From the NCBI GenBank assembly GCA_014874485.1, contig JADBJK010000025.1:26894-90893 (forward strand): a stretch of DNA of 64,000 nt, given 5' to 3'. The DNA is from Chloroflexota bacterium. Its GTDB lineage: Bacteria > Chloroflexota > Anaerolineae > DTLA01. Numbering within the stretch: position 1 is the stretch's first letter; each line of letters begins with the position of its first letter. The position numbers were made by a program, and so were the translations under genes. Below the pieces are notes generated by a model. It was not told where the DNA came from. It did no database searches and saw nothing but the letters and a program-made list of their open reading frames with translations. Positions 32,520 through 41,288 of the stretch are shown here, piece by piece.

Positions 32520-34442
32520 ATGACCGAAATCAACGACCGCGGGAAACTGATCTTGTTCCGGGCGCTTGTCGTGCTCGTCTTTCTGGTCCTGACGTTGCGC
32601 CTGTGGCACCTGCAGATCGTGAGCGGGCAGGAGTACACCGCCCTGGCCGAGCGCAACCGCTTCCGTCTGGTCTCCATCCCGCCGCTGCGGGGCATCATCA
32701 GCGACCGGTGGGGCGTGGTCCTGGCGCGCAACACCGCCTCGTATGCGGTGGCCATCACGCCGGCCGACTTGCCCGATGACGAAGCGGAGCGCCGCCGCGT
32801 TTACATCCGCCTGGGCGAACTGCTGGGCATCCCGCCTTTTCCGGAAGAGGGCAGGCGCGTGCTCCCCGACCGTCTGTCGCGCCCCATCAAGCCCACCAAC
32901 ATCGCCGATATGCTCCGCGAGGGCATCTACAACCCGTTCCAGCCCATCTACATCAAGCGCAACGTGGACCGGGACACGGCCTTCGTGATTGAGGAGCAGC
33001 ACCTGGACCTGCCCGGCGTGCAGGTGGTGGCCGACCCCGTGCGCGAATATCCGACGGGCGCGACGACGGCCCACATCGTCGGCTATACGGGGAGCATCCC
33101 CGCCGAAGAAGCCGCATCCTACGAGGCGAAAGGGTACAACATCTTCGCAGACCAAATCGGGCTGACGGGTGTGGAGGCCGTGGCCGAGGAGTATCTGCAC
33201 GGCGAACCCGGCCGCAAGCACATTGAGGTGGACATCGCGGGGCGCGAATTGCGCACGGTGAGCGAGGGCCAGCCTGCAATCCCCGGCGACAAGGTGGTGC
33301 TGTCACTGGATGCCGACTTGCAGAAGTTCACCGAGGACGCGCTGCGTCGCACCCTGGCCGACTGGGGCATCCAGCAGGGCGCGGTGGTGGTGCTGAACGC
33401 GCAGACGGGCGAGGTGCTCGCCATGGTGAGCCTGCCCAACTACGACAACAACCTGTTCGCCCGCGGGATTGACACGAAGACCTACCAGTCGCTGCTGGAC
33501 GATCCGAACCGTCCGCTGGTGAATCACGCCATCTCCGCTGCGCAGCCGCCCGGCTCCACGTTCAAGGTCATCACGGCGGCGGGCGCGCTGCAGGAGAAGG
33601 TCATCACGCCCCGCACCCAGTTCCGATGCGAGGGCGAGATGTGGGTGCCCAACAAGTACTTCCCCGATGACCCCGCCCTGGCCCAGCGGTTTGTTTGTTG
33701 GTGGAAGTGGGGCCATGGCGACCTGAACGTCATCGGCGGGCTGGCCTATTCGTGCGACATCTTCTTCTACAACGCGGGCGGGGGCTACATAGACCGCGCC
33801 GGGCTGGGCGTGGAGAAACTGGCCGAGTGGGCCCGACTGTTCGGCCTGGGCGCGAAGACCGGCATTGACCTGCCGGGCGAGTCGGCGGGGCTGGTGCCGA
33901 CGCCCGACTGGAAGCGGCTGAACTACTCCGAGTCGTGGGTGCTGGGCGACACCTACAACATGTCCATCGGCCAGGGATTTGTGCTGGCGACGCCGCTTCA
34001 GATGGCCAACGTGGCCGCAACCATCGCCAACGGCGGGACGGTGTACCAGCCGCAGGTCATCCGCGAGGTGGTGGACGCCAACGGCAAGGTGGTGAAGCCG
34101 TTCGCGCCCAAGGTCATCCGCAAACTGGACATAGATCCTGACGCGCTGCGGACGGTACAGGAAGGGATGCGGGCTGCGGTGGCGTGGGGCACGGCCCACC
34201 GCGCCGGCCTCAAGACCATCAACGTGGCGGGCAAGACCGGCACGGCCGAGTTCCCCGGCCCACGCGACGCCGAGGGCCACCTGCCGACCCATGCCTGGTT
34301 CATCGCCTATGCGCCCTACGAGAATCCGGAGATTGCGCTGGCGGTGTTCCTGTACGGTGGCGGGCAGCGGGCTGCGGAAGGCTCCACGGCGGCGGCCCCC
34401 CTGGCACGCGAGGTCATGTCCTACTGGTTCCAGGCGGAGTAG
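32520..34442 (+). CDS. mrdA: Penicillin-binding protein 2 (peptidoglycan transpeptidase)
   Basis: 640 residues. A single N-terminal membrane helix (about 11-30) anchors the dimerisation domain, which contains RLVSIPPLRGIISDRWGVVLA. The transpeptidase domain (about 260-635) has the three penicillin-binding motifs: SxxK as Ser346-Thr-Phe-Lys349, the SxN-equivalent Ser411-Cys-Asp413 as usual in PBP2, and KTGT at 572-575. It crosslinks peptidoglycan in the elongasome and is encoded with mreD. Length matches the family. The CWWKWGHG segment before the second motif is the usual PBP2 cysteine-containing loop. Its presence argues for a peptidoglycan wall in this organism. Confidence 0.95.
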   Translation: MTEINDRGKLILFRALVVLVFLVLTLRLWHLQIVSGQEYTALAERNRFRLVSIPPLRGIISDRWGVVLARNTASYAVAITPADLPDDEAERRRVYIRLGELLGIPPFPEEGRRVLPDRLSRPIKPTNIADMLREGIYNPFQPIYIKRNVDRDTAFVIEEQHLDLPGVQVVADPVREYPTGATTAHIVGYTGSIPAEEAASYEAKGYNIFADQIGLTGVEAVAEEYLHGEPGRKHIEVDIAGRELRTVSEGQPAIPGDKVVLSLDADLQKFTEDALRRTLADWGIQQGAVVVLNAQTGEVLAMVSLPNYDNNLFARGIDTKTYQSLLDDPNRPLVNHAISAAQPPGSTFKVITAAGALQEKVITPRTQFRCEGEMWVPNKYFPDDPALAQRFVCWWKWGHGDLNVIGGLAYSCDIFFYNAGGGYIDRAGLGVEKLAEWARLFGLGAKTGIDLPGESAGLVPTPDWKRLNYSESWVLGDTYNMSIGQGFVLATPLQMANVAATIANGGTVYQPQVIREVVDANGKVVKPFAPKVIRKLDIDPDALRTVQEGMRAAVAWGTAHRAGLKTINVAGKTGTAEFPGPRDAEGHLPTHAWFIAYAPYENPEIALAVFLYGGGQRAAEGSTAAAPLAREVMSYWFQAE

Positions 34443-34467
34443 AACTCTGCCACAGGGGATTCTTGAT

Positions 34468-34655
34468 AGTTTGTCATTGCGAGGGCGCGCAGCGCCCGAA
34501 GCAATCCCGGTAGGTTGTCATTCTGAGGCGCAGAGCGCCGAAGAATCTCGCCAACCGAGATGCTTCGCTTCGCTGATGCTTCGCTTCGCTGATGCTTCGC
34601 TTCGCTCAGCATGACAGATAGGGCGTGAGATTGCTTGGCTCCGCTCGCAATGACA
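34468..34655. repeat. Cluster of palindromic repeats with covarying stems
   Basis: This occupies the 282-base gap between mrdA and ychF. It contains a TCATTGCGAG copy with inner stem GGGCGC/GCGCCC and a TCATTCTGAG copy with inner stem GGCGC/GCGCC. Three tandem GATGCTTCGCTTCGCT units follow at about 34559-34605. The stem sequences differ from the 15.4-kb copies but keep complementarity. Confidence 0.85.
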
Positions 34656-34724
34656 ACGGGTAATTCTCTCTGTGGCAAGCCGTAGCGGCCGCACGCAGCG
34701 CGTGCATAGAAACGGAGGTATGCC

Positions 34725-35822
34725 ATGACCCTCCAGGTTGGAATCGTGGGACTGCCCAACGTGGGTAAGTCTACCCTGTTCAACGCCCTCACCCGCGCGG
34801 GGGCCGCGGTGGCCAGTTACCCCTTTACCACCATTGACCCCAACATCGGCATCGCCGAGGTCCCAGACCCGCGCCTGGCCGACATCGCCGCCATCGTCAA
34901 GCCCGAGCGCATCGTACCGGCCACGGTGGAATTTGTGGACATCGCCGGCCTGGTCAAGGGGGCCAGCAAGGGCGAGGGGCTGGGCAACCAGTTCCTGGGC
35001 CACATCCGCAACGTGGACGCCATCGCCCTGGTGGTGCGCTGCTTCCAGAATCCCGACATCCCGCATGTGAGCGCCGGGCTGGACCCCTGGTCCGACATCC
35101 AGGTGATTGACACCGAACTGATGCTGGCGGATTTGGCCACGGTGGAGCGGCGGCTGGAACAGGTGCGGCAGGCGTCCAAGGGCAGGCCCAAGGACTTCGC
35201 CGTGCCCATTGCCCTGTACGAGCGGGCCATCGCGCACCTGAGCGCAGGCAAGCCCGCACGGATGCTGGAGGTGGAGGCGAAGGAGGAGGAATTCTTCCGC
35301 GACCTGAACCTGCTGACCGCCAAGCCGCGCGTGTTTGTGGCCAACGTGGGCGAGGGGGATTGCCCGGCGGGCGGGCCACTGGCCGAAGCCGTCCGCGAGG
35401 CCGCCGCGCAGGAGGGGGCCGAGGTCGTCGTCATCTGCGCCGAGCTGGAGGCGGCGCTGGCCGAATGGCCGCCGGAGGACGCCGCTGCCTACCGCGCCGA
35501 ACTGGGGCTGACGGAGTCGGGGCTGGCCAGTCTGGCGCGGGCCGCGTACCGGTTGCTGCGCCTCATCACGTTCTTCACCACCACCGGCGGGCACGAGGTG
35601 CGCGCCTGGCCCGTGCCCGAGAACACGCCCGCGCCCGTCGCCGCGGGCAAGATTCACACCGACATGGAGCGGGGGTTCATCCGCGCCGAGGTCATCTCGT
35701 ACCCCGACCTGATGCGAGTGGGGTCCTTCGCCGAGGCGCGCAACCGGGGCCTGCTGCGGCTGGAAGGGCGGGACTACCTGGTGCAGGACGGCGACATCAT
35801 CCACTTCCGGTTTGCGGTGTAG
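34725..35822 (+). CDS. ychF: YchF/Ola1-type GTPase (ATPase)
   Basis: 365 residues. The P-loop GLPNVGKST is at 9-17, switch SYPFTTIDPNIG at 31-42, and the G3 motif DIAGLVKGASKGEGLGNQFL near 73-92. The G4-equivalent is ANVGE in place of NKxD, as is typical of YchF, which prefers ATP. The C-terminal TGS-like domain includes TFFTTTGGHEVRAWPV and GFIRAEVI. YchF binds ribosomes and modulates stress responses. GGAGG lies 6 bases before the ATG. It is a single gene between a repeat cluster and the rpsF operon. Confidence 0.96.
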   Translation: MTLQVGIVGLPNVGKSTLFNALTRAGAAVASYPFTTIDPNIGIAEVPDPRLADIAAIVKPERIVPATVEFVDIAGLVKGASKGEGLGNQFLGHIRNVDAIALVVRCFQNPDIPHVSAGLDPWSDIQVIDTELMLADLATVERRLEQVRQASKGRPKDFAVPIALYERAIAHLSAGKPARMLEVEAKEEEFFRDLNLLTAKPRVFVANVGEGDCPAGGPLAEAVREAAAQEGAEVVVICAELEAALAEWPPEDAAAYRAELGLTESGLASLARAAYRLLRLITFFTTTGGHEVRAWPVPENTPAPVAAGKIHTDMERGFIRAEVISYPDLMRVGSFAEARNRGLLRLEGRDYLVQDGDIIHFRFAV

Positions 35823-35861
35823 GGCGGGTGGCGGCTGGCTGTCGGCTAGGGGCTGCCATTT

Positions 35862-35890
35862 TTGCCAAAACGGCCCCGCCGTGCTATAGT
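35862..35890 (+). promoter_or_regulatory. Promoter of the rpsF-ssb-rpsR operon
   Basis: -35 TTGCCA at 35862-35867, 17-bp spacer, -10 TATAGT at 35885-35890. Spacer bases AAACGGCCCCG match the mreD promoter. The leader is about 95 bases long. Confidence 0.7.
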
Positions 35891-35991
35891 AGGGCATCGC
35901 GCCGGAAGCGCGGCGAACATCAGGCCGCGCTTTTGCCTTTTCGCTCCAGGCACATGGACCTGGGGCAATCCCATGGAAAGGAGGACATGCC

Positions 35992-36282
35992 GTGAAGCGC
36001 GAATACGAGTTGACCTTCGTAATCCGCCCCGACAAGGACGACGAAGGCTTTGCCGCGGTAACCGACAAGGTTGCCGGCTACGTCAAAGCCGCCGGGGGCG
36101 AGGTTACCAGCACGAATCTCTGGGGCAGGCGACGCCTCGCGTACCCCATCCGCAGATTCGCCGAAGGCTACTACGTCTTCATGCTCATCCAGATGGACGC
36201 CAACGGCCTCGCCGAACTGGACCGGAGCCTTCGCCTCAACGAAGACGTCATCCGCCATCTGGTCGTCCGCAAAGACGAATGA
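35992..36282 (+). CDS. rpsF: 30S ribosomal protein S6
   Basis: 96 residues from a GTG start with AAAGGAGG at 35977-35984. YELTFVIRPD, the TSTNLWGRRRLAYPIRRFAEGYYV core and VIRHLVVRKDE identify S6, which binds the 30S platform together with S18. It begins the classical rpsF-ssb-rpsR operon; ssb follows after 52 bases. Confidence 0.95.
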   Translation: MKREYELTFVIRPDKDDEGFAAVTDKVAGYVKAAGGEVTSTNLWGRRRLAYPIRRFAEGYYVFMLIQMDANGLAELDRSLRLNEDVIRHLVVRKDE

Positions 36283-36334
36283 GACCGTAGAGCCACATCA
36301 GCCTGGGGTTCCGTGAACAGCAAGGGGTGAGCGT

Positions 36335-36727
36335 ATGACTCGCGGGTTGAACAAAGTGCTTCTGATCGGGAATCTGGGGCGCGATCCGGATTTGCGGTAC
36401 ACGCCATCGGGCAAGCCCATCGCCACGTTCACGCTGGCGTGCACCCGCAACTGGATCACATCCAATGGCGAACGGCGCGACGCCACGGAGTGGTTCAACA
36501 TCGTCGCTTGGGGCCCCCTCGCCGAAATCTGCAAGCAGCACCTGGTCAAGGGCAGCCGTATCTACATAGACGGCCACCTGCGAACCCGAACATGGGAAGA
36601 CCAGGCCGGGCAAAAGCAGACGACGGTGGAGGTCGTCGCCAAGGAGATGATCATGTTGGACAACCGTCCCGGCCCCGTGGAGCGACTGGAATCCCAACCC
36701 GAAGACCTCTACGACGACGCCGAGTAG
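36335..36727 (+). CDS. ssb: Single-stranded DNA-binding protein
   Basis: 130 residues. The OB-fold is recognisable from LNKVLLIGNLGRDPDLRYTPSGKPIATFTLA and the ATEWFNIVAWGPLAEICKQHLVKGSRIYIDG block. The C-terminal tail is short and ends PEDLYDDAE; it is acidic but lacks the canonical DDDIPF terminus. It sits in the canonical position between rpsF and rpsR. GGGGTGAG precedes the ATG. Confidence 0.94.
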   Translation: MTRGLNKVLLIGNLGRDPDLRYTPSGKPIATFTLACTRNWITSNGERRDATEWFNIVAWGPLAEICKQHLVKGSRIYIDGHLRTRTWEDQAGQKQTTVEVVAKEMIMLDNRPGPVERLESQPEDLYDDAE

Positions 36728-36804
36728 CAGGCGTCGGCATCCCAGGCGAATCATCGTTAGATTTGATTTCGCACGATCCCTGAACGTTTGGGAGTGAGAG
36801 AGAA

Positions 36805-37086
36805 ATGGAGAACAACGTGACAGAAGAGAGACAACCGCGGCGCCGATACAGCGCCCGCAAACCCATGCGCAAACGAGGGCCCTCGTGCCCGTTCTGCGCC
36901 GATTCGTCCAAGCGCATCACGTACAAGGACGTGGAGTCGCTGCGCGCGTTCCTGACGGAGCGCGGGAAGATCAAGCCACGCCGCCGCGCCGGCACCTGCG
37001 CGAAGCATCAGCGGGTTGTGGCGCGGGAAATCAAGCGCGCGCGCCATCTTGCGCTCATCCCGTTCAGCCCTGAGCATCTCCGATAG
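36805..37086 (+). CDS. rpsR: 30S ribosomal protein S18
   Basis: 93 residues. [29 protein letters not shown] is the S18 core and [21 protein letters not shown] the RNA-binding helix. The CPFC pair plus Cys-x-x-His (CAKH) suggests the zinc-binding (C+) paralogue. It is the last gene of rpsF-ssb-rpsR. The foldase gene follows after 99 bases. Confidence 0.95.
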   Translation: MENNVTEERQPRRRYSARKPMRKRGPSCPFCADSSKRITYKDVESLRAFLTERGKIKPRRRAGTCAKHQRVVAREIKRARHLALIPFSPEHLR

Positions 37087-37185
37087 CGCCACACGACGCG
37101 AAGCGCCTGCGAGCCTGCGCGGGATGCCCCCGCAGTGTGGCGGGCGCTTCGCACATCCGTGAACATCCTCGTTGGGAGACCATTC

Positions 37186-38385
37186 ATGGCAAAGAAAATG
37201 GCAAAACAGGCCAAGCAGGCTGAACCGAAACAACTGACCAGGAAGCAGATCGCCAAGAGCGAGAAGGTGCGGCGTCGGGAGCGCAACACCATCATCGGCA
37301 TCACGCTCGTGGCCGTCCTCGTCGTTGGCGTGCTCATCTACGGCGCGATCCACGAGTACCTCGTCAAGCCCAACTCGCCCATTGCCACCGTGGACGGCGT
37401 GCCCATCTCCACGCGGCTGTACCAGAAGTACTGGCGCTATGTCCACGCCAACACCAGCGCGTCGCTCCAGGAATACCAGGCGGAACTTGACAAACTCAAC
37501 GCCAAGACCGACAAAGACGACACCGACACCATCTTCATCCAGTACTACGAGCAGATGGTGCAACAACTCAAGAGCCAACTCATGAACCTGGACATGGCCG
37601 TGCTGGACAACCTGATTGACGACGAGTTGGTGCGCCAGGAGGCCCGCAAGGAGGGCATCACCGTTACGCCCGAAGAGGTGCAGGCCGAGATTGAGCAGGC
37701 GTTCGGGTTTGAGCGCAACCCGCCCACACCCACGCCGACGGCAGTGGTTACCGAAACGGCAACCGTAACGGAGACCGCCACGCCCGCGCCGACGCCGACC
37801 GTCATGACCGAGGCCCAGTTCCAGAGCGCCTATGCCCGCCAGCGCGACTATATGCAGCAGCAGTTCGGCTTCACCGAGCAGGAGTTCCGCGCCCTGTTTG
37901 AGGCCCAACTCCTGCGCCAGAAACTCCAGGCCGTGCTGGCCGAGCGGGTTCCCACCACCGAGGAGCAGGTGCACGCCCGCCATATCCTTGTGGATACCGA
38001 GGACGAGGCCAAGAAGGTGGTGGAGCGCCTGAAGGCGGGCGAGGATTTCGCAGCCCTCGCCAAGGAACTGTCCAAGGACGATGCCAGCAAGGAGCAGGGC
38101 GGCGACCTGGGCTGGTTTGGCAGGGGCGTCATGGTAACCGAGTTTGAGCAGGCGGCCTTCTCGCTGCAGCCGGGCACCATCAGCGACCCCGTCAAGACAT
38201 CCTACGGCTACCACATTATTGAGGTCCTGGAGAAGGACCCGAACCATCCGGTTGACGAGGCGACCCTGGACCAGCGCAAGTCCTCTGCGCTCCAGGACTG
38301 GCTGAACACGCAGCGGTACTCGGAGCGCGTGAAGCGGTACTGGTCTTCGGACAAGAAGCCGCGCGTCGCAGAGACCACGTCGTAG
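37186..38385 (+). CDS. PrsA/SurA-like peptidyl-prolyl isomerase (parvulin foldase)
   Basis: 399 residues. A Lys-rich cytoplasmic N-terminus and one membrane helix (about 36-58) precede a SurA-N/PrsA-like chaperone domain. A low-complexity insertion of [17 protein letters not shown] type (about 183-208) interrupts that domain. The parvulin domain (about 260-355) has [23 protein letters not shown] and YGYHIIEV. It should assist folding of exported proteins on the outer face of the membrane. GGGAG lies before the ATG at 37186; an in-frame extension to 37135 lacks a ribosome site. A repeat array follows. Confidence 0.88.
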   Translation: MAKKMAKQAKQAEPKQLTRKQIAKSEKVRRRERNTIIGITLVAVLVVGVLIYGAIHEYLVKPNSPIATVDGVPISTRLYQKYWRYVHANTSASLQEYQAELDKLNAKTDKDDTDTIFIQYYEQMVQQLKSQLMNLDMAVLDNLIDDELVRQEARKEGITVTPEEVQAEIEQAFGFERNPPTPTPTAVVTETATVTETATPAPTPTVMTEAQFQSAYARQRDYMQQQFGFTEQEFRALFEAQLLRQKLQAVLAERVPTTEEQVHARHILVDTEDEAKKVVERLKAGEDFAALAKELSKDDASKEQGGDLGWFGRGVMVTEFEQAAFSLQPGTISDPVKTSYGYHIIEVLEKDPNHPVDEATLDQRKSSALQDWLNTQRYSERVKRYWSSDKKPRVAETTS

Positions 38386-38413
38386 GCACTGCGGGCGAAG
38401 CGGAGCAGCCCTT

Positions 38414-38448
38414 CACATGCGACGCACCTCCGAGGTGCGTCGCATGTG
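38414..38448. repeat. 35-bp palindrome, GCGACGCACCTC family, copy 3
   Basis: Arms CACATGCGACGCACCTC and exact reverse complement around a central C. Compared with copy 1 (CACGTG...), the outer pair changed on both arms. Confidence 0.9.
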
Positions 38449-38456
38449 CCTTGTAC

Positions 38457-38840
38457 TGTCATTGCGGGCGAAGTGAAGCGCCTCGGAGGGCGAGATTCTT
38501 CGCGGCTTCGCCGCTCAGAATGACAGGGTGGGGATTGCTTCGGGGCTTCGCCCCTCGCAATGACACCCCCATCTGTCATTGCGGGCGAAGTGAAGCGCCT
38601 CGGAGGGCGAGATTCTTCGCGGCTTCGCCGCTCAGAATGACAGGGTGGGGATTGCTTCGGGGCTTCGCCCCTCGCAATGACACCCCCATCTGTCATTGCG
38701 GGCGAAGTGAAGCGCCTCGGAGGGCGAGATTCTTCGCGGCTTCGCCGCTCAGAATGACAGGGTGGGGATTGCTTCGGGGCTTCGCCCCTCGCAATGACAC
38801 CCCGTCTGTCATTGCGGGCGAAGTGAAGCGCCTCGGATGC
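38457..38840. repeat. 117-bp tandem repeat array (three units plus a partial)
   Basis: Units begin TGTCATTGCGGGCGAAGTGA at 38457, 38574 and 38691, with a fourth partial unit at 38807. The third unit is one base shorter. Each unit holds a TCATTGCGGG element, a reversed ATTCTGAG element (stem GCGGC/GCCGC) and a reversed TCATTGCGAG element (stem GGGGC/GCCCC). With the palindrome at 38414 this fills the 529-base gap between the foldase and rel genes. Confidence 0.9.
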
Positions 38841-38870
38841 CAGGGATGCGACGGCAGCGGGAGAAATGCA

Positions 38871-38898
38871 AAGCGGGGAGCCATCGGCCCCCCGCTTC
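38871..38898 (-). terminator. Terminator-like hairpin after rel
   Basis: AAGCGGGG(G)GCC pairs with GGC(T)CCCCGCTT on the minus strand, followed by TTGCATTTC. It lies 17 bases past the rel stop. The T-run is short, so strength is uncertain. Confidence 0.5.
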
Positions 38899-38914
38899 TT
38901 GTTGCCTGGCGGCG

Positions 38915-41080
38915 TCAGTGCGTCTGCCGGCGCACTTCCAGGACGTTGGGCAGGCGGTAGATGCGCGTGAGGATGCGGCTCAACTGGTCAATGTCCTCTA
39001 TCTCCAGCGTGGCCGTGAAGATGGCCGTATTGTCGCGCTTGTCGGTGCGCGCGTTGACGGCGCTCATGCTGGCCTTCTCGTCGGCCACGACGGCGGCGAT
39101 GTCGCGCAGCAGGCCGCCCCGGTCGTAGGCGCTCACCTCAATCTTGACCGGATAGGTCTGGCGTTTGGCCACGCCCCAGTCCACCTGGATCAGGCGCTCG
39201 CGGTCGGTGCGCGCCAGGAGGTTGGGGCAGTCGCGGCGGTGGATGGTAACGCCGCGCCCGCGCGTGATGTAGCCCACGATGTCATCGCCTGGGAGCGGGT
39301 TGCAGCACTTGGCGAGGGTGGTCAGCAGGTTGCCGACGCCGGTAACGGTAACCTCGGACGTGGAGACCGTCGGCGGGCGCTGGGGTGTCGTGGGCGGTAG
39401 GGGGAGTTCGGCAGCCACCTCTCGCTCAATCTCCAGCGCCTTGGTCGTCAGGTTCTGGATGCTCACGTCGCCATAGCCCACGGCGGCGAACAAGTCGTCC
39501 ACCTTGTCATACTGGAGCGCGCGCCCCAGTTGCTCCAGGTTCACGTCTTCCAGGCCCAGGCGCTTCAACTCGCGCTCCACGATGGCGCGGCCCTGGGCGA
39601 TGTTCTCCGCGCGGTCCTGCTTCTTGAACCACTGGCGAATCTTCTGCTGGGCACGCGAGGTCTTGACATAACCCAGGTGCGGGTTGAGCCAGTCGCGGCT
39701 GGGGCCGCCGCGCTTGGCCGTGATGATCTCCACCTGGTCGCCCGTGCGCAACTGGTAATCCAGGCTCACCAGCCGCCCGTTGACCTTCGCGCCGCGGCAG
39801 CGGTCGCCGATCTCCGAGTGGATGTGATAGGCGAAGTCAATGGGCGTGGACCCCGCAGGCAGGTCTATGATCTCGCCTTTGGGCGTGAACACGTACACGC
39901 GGTCCTGGAACACGTCGGTCTTCATGGAGTCCAGGAACTCGCTGGCCGAGGCCACCTCCTGCCGCCATTCCATGAGGGAGCGGAGCCAGGCGATCTTCTT
40001 CTCAAAGGCCAGGTCGCGCTGCTTGCCCCCCTCTTTGTAGCGCCAGTGGGCGGCAATGCCGTACTCCGCCGTGCGGTGCATCTCGTGGGTGCGAATCTGC
40101 ACCTCCAGCGGCTTGCCGTCGGGGCCGACGACCGCCGTGTGGAGCGACTGGTACATGTTGTCCTTGGGCGTGGCGATGTAGTCGTCAAACTCGCCTGGGA
40201 TGGGCGTCCAGAGGCTGTGCACCACGCCCAGCGAGGCGTAGCAGTCGGTAACGGTGTCCACGATGACACGCACGCCCTGCACGTCGTAAATCTGGTCAAA
40301 GTCCAGCCCTTTGCGCTGCATCTTGCGGTAGATGCTGTAGATGTGCTTGGGGCGGCCGTCCACCTCGGCCTCAATGCCAGCCTCGTGCAGGCGCTCCTTG
40401 AGGATCGCCGCGACCTGGGCGATCTGTCGCTCGCGGTCGCCGCGGCGCTCGGCGATGCGCTGGGCGATCTCGTGGTACATCTCGGGATCCAGGTAGCGGA
40501 AACTGAGGTCCTCCAGTTCCCACTTCAACTGCCAGAAGCCCAGGCGGTTGGCGAGCGGCGCGAAGATGTCCAGCGTCTCCTGGGCGATGCGACGGCGCTT
40601 GTCCTCGGGCAAGGCTCCCAGTGTGCGCATGTTGTGCAGGCGGTCGGCCAACTTGATGAGCACCACGCGCACGTCGTGCACCATCGCCAGGAACATCTTG
40701 CGCAGGCTCTCGGCGCGCTGCTCTTCCACGCTGGTGCGGCCTTCGCTGGACAAGCGGTCAATCTGGCTCAGTTTCGTTACGCCGTCCACCAGGCTGGCGA
40801 CCTCTTCGCCGAACATGTCGCGCACCTGGTCAATGGTTACGCTGGTGTCCTCAGGCACGTCGTGCAACAGGCCCGCGGCGATGGTCTTGGGGTCCAGGTG
40901 CAGGTCCGCCAGCATCAGCGCCACGGCCAGGCTGTGCACGATGTACGGCTCGCCAGAGGCGCGCGTCTGGCCCGCGTGGGCGCGCTCGGCGACCTCGTAG
41001 GCGCGTTCTATGAGTTCTCGGTCTTCCTGTGCGACCGAGGCGGTAATGCGGTTCAAAACACCTGACACTGCCATGGTCAT
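38915..41080 (-). CDS. rel: Bifunctional (p)ppGpp synthetase/hydrolase, Rel/SpoT type
   Basis: About 721 residues. An HD hydrolase domain contains GLLHDVPEDT (HDxxED intact). The synthetase domain has GRPKHIYSIYRKM and NMYQSLHTAVVGPDGKPLEVQIRT. A TGS domain (DRVYVFTPKGEIIDLPAGSTP), a zinc-finger-like CCNPLPGDDIVGYITRGRGVTIH segment and a C-terminal ACT domain follow. This is the complete long RSH architecture, so both synthesis and hydrolysis of the stringent alarmone are expected. An ATG at 41110 gives ten more residues. However, TTGCGG/TAGAAT at 41114-41142 would start transcription inside those codons, so the ATG at 41080 (or 41074) is preferred. Confidence 0.92.
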   Translation of the reverse strand: MTMAVSGVLNRITASVAQEDRELIERAYEVAERAHAGQTRASGEPYIVHSLAVALMLADLHLDPKTIAAGLLHDVPEDTSVTIDQVRDMFGEEVASLVDGVTKLSQIDRLSSEGRTSVEEQRAESLRKMFLAMVHDVRVVLIKLADRLHNMRTLGALPEDKRRRIAQETLDIFAPLANRLGFWQLKWELEDLSFRYLDPEMYHEIAQRIAERRGDRERQIAQVAAILKERLHEAGIEAEVDGRPKHIYSIYRKMQRKGLDFDQIYDVQGVRVIVDTVTDCYASLGVVHSLWTPIPGEFDDYIATPKDNMYQSLHTAVVGPDGKPLEVQIRTHEMHRTAEYGIAAHWRYKEGGKQRDLAFEKKIAWLRSLMEWRQEVASASEFLDSMKTDVFQDRVYVFTPKGEIIDLPAGSTPIDFAYHIHSEIGDRCRGAKVNGRLVSLDYQLRTGDQVEIITAKRGGPSRDWLNPHLGYVKTSRAQQKIRQWFKKQDRAENIAQGRAIVERELKRLGLEDVNLEQLGRALQYDKVDDLFAAVGYGDVSIQNLTTKALEIEREVAAELPLPPTTPQRPPTVSTSEVTVTGVGNLLTTLAKCCNPLPGDDIVGYITRGRGVTIHRRDCPNLLARTDRERLIQVDWGVAKRQTYPVKIEVSAYDRGGLLRDIAAVVADEKASMSAVNARTDKRDNTAIFTATLEIEDIDQLSRILTRIYRLPNVLEVRRQTH

Positions 41081-41113
41081 TGCCACCAGAGGCGATTGGG
41101 CTTCTTTCATACT

Positions 41114-41142
41114 ATTCTAGCACACCGACCAACGCCCCGCAA
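41114..41142 (-). promoter_or_regulatory. Promoter of rel
   Basis: Minus strand: TTGCGG (41142-41137), 17-bp spacer, TAGAAT (41119-41114). Its position argues for a rel start codon downstream of the first ATG. Confidence 0.5.
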
Positions 41143-41229
41143 AACCCATCGGCGCAGCGTAATGGGTGGGCTTCGGGCACCGTGCGTCGCACCTCGGCCA
41201 TCCCGCAACCGCTGTGAGCACCGCCGTTC

Positions 41230-41258
41230 TGGACGAGAAGGCCCTCTATCGCTATACT
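41230..41258 (+). promoter_or_regulatory. Promoter of the dehydrogenase gene cluster
   Basis: -35 TGGACG at 41230-41235, 17-bp spacer, -10 TATACT at 41253-41258. The -35 is identical to that of the DUF5107 promoter. Confidence 0.6.
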
Positions 41259-41288
41259 CAAGGCCAAACCCATCCCTGGAGCGCGGAT

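Noticed and set aside
38457..38840. The regular 117-bp units could be taken for a CRISPR array.
   Set aside because: There is no alternation of short constant repeats with unique spacers. The whole unit repeats, it is made of hairpins also found singly elsewhere, and no cas gene is present.
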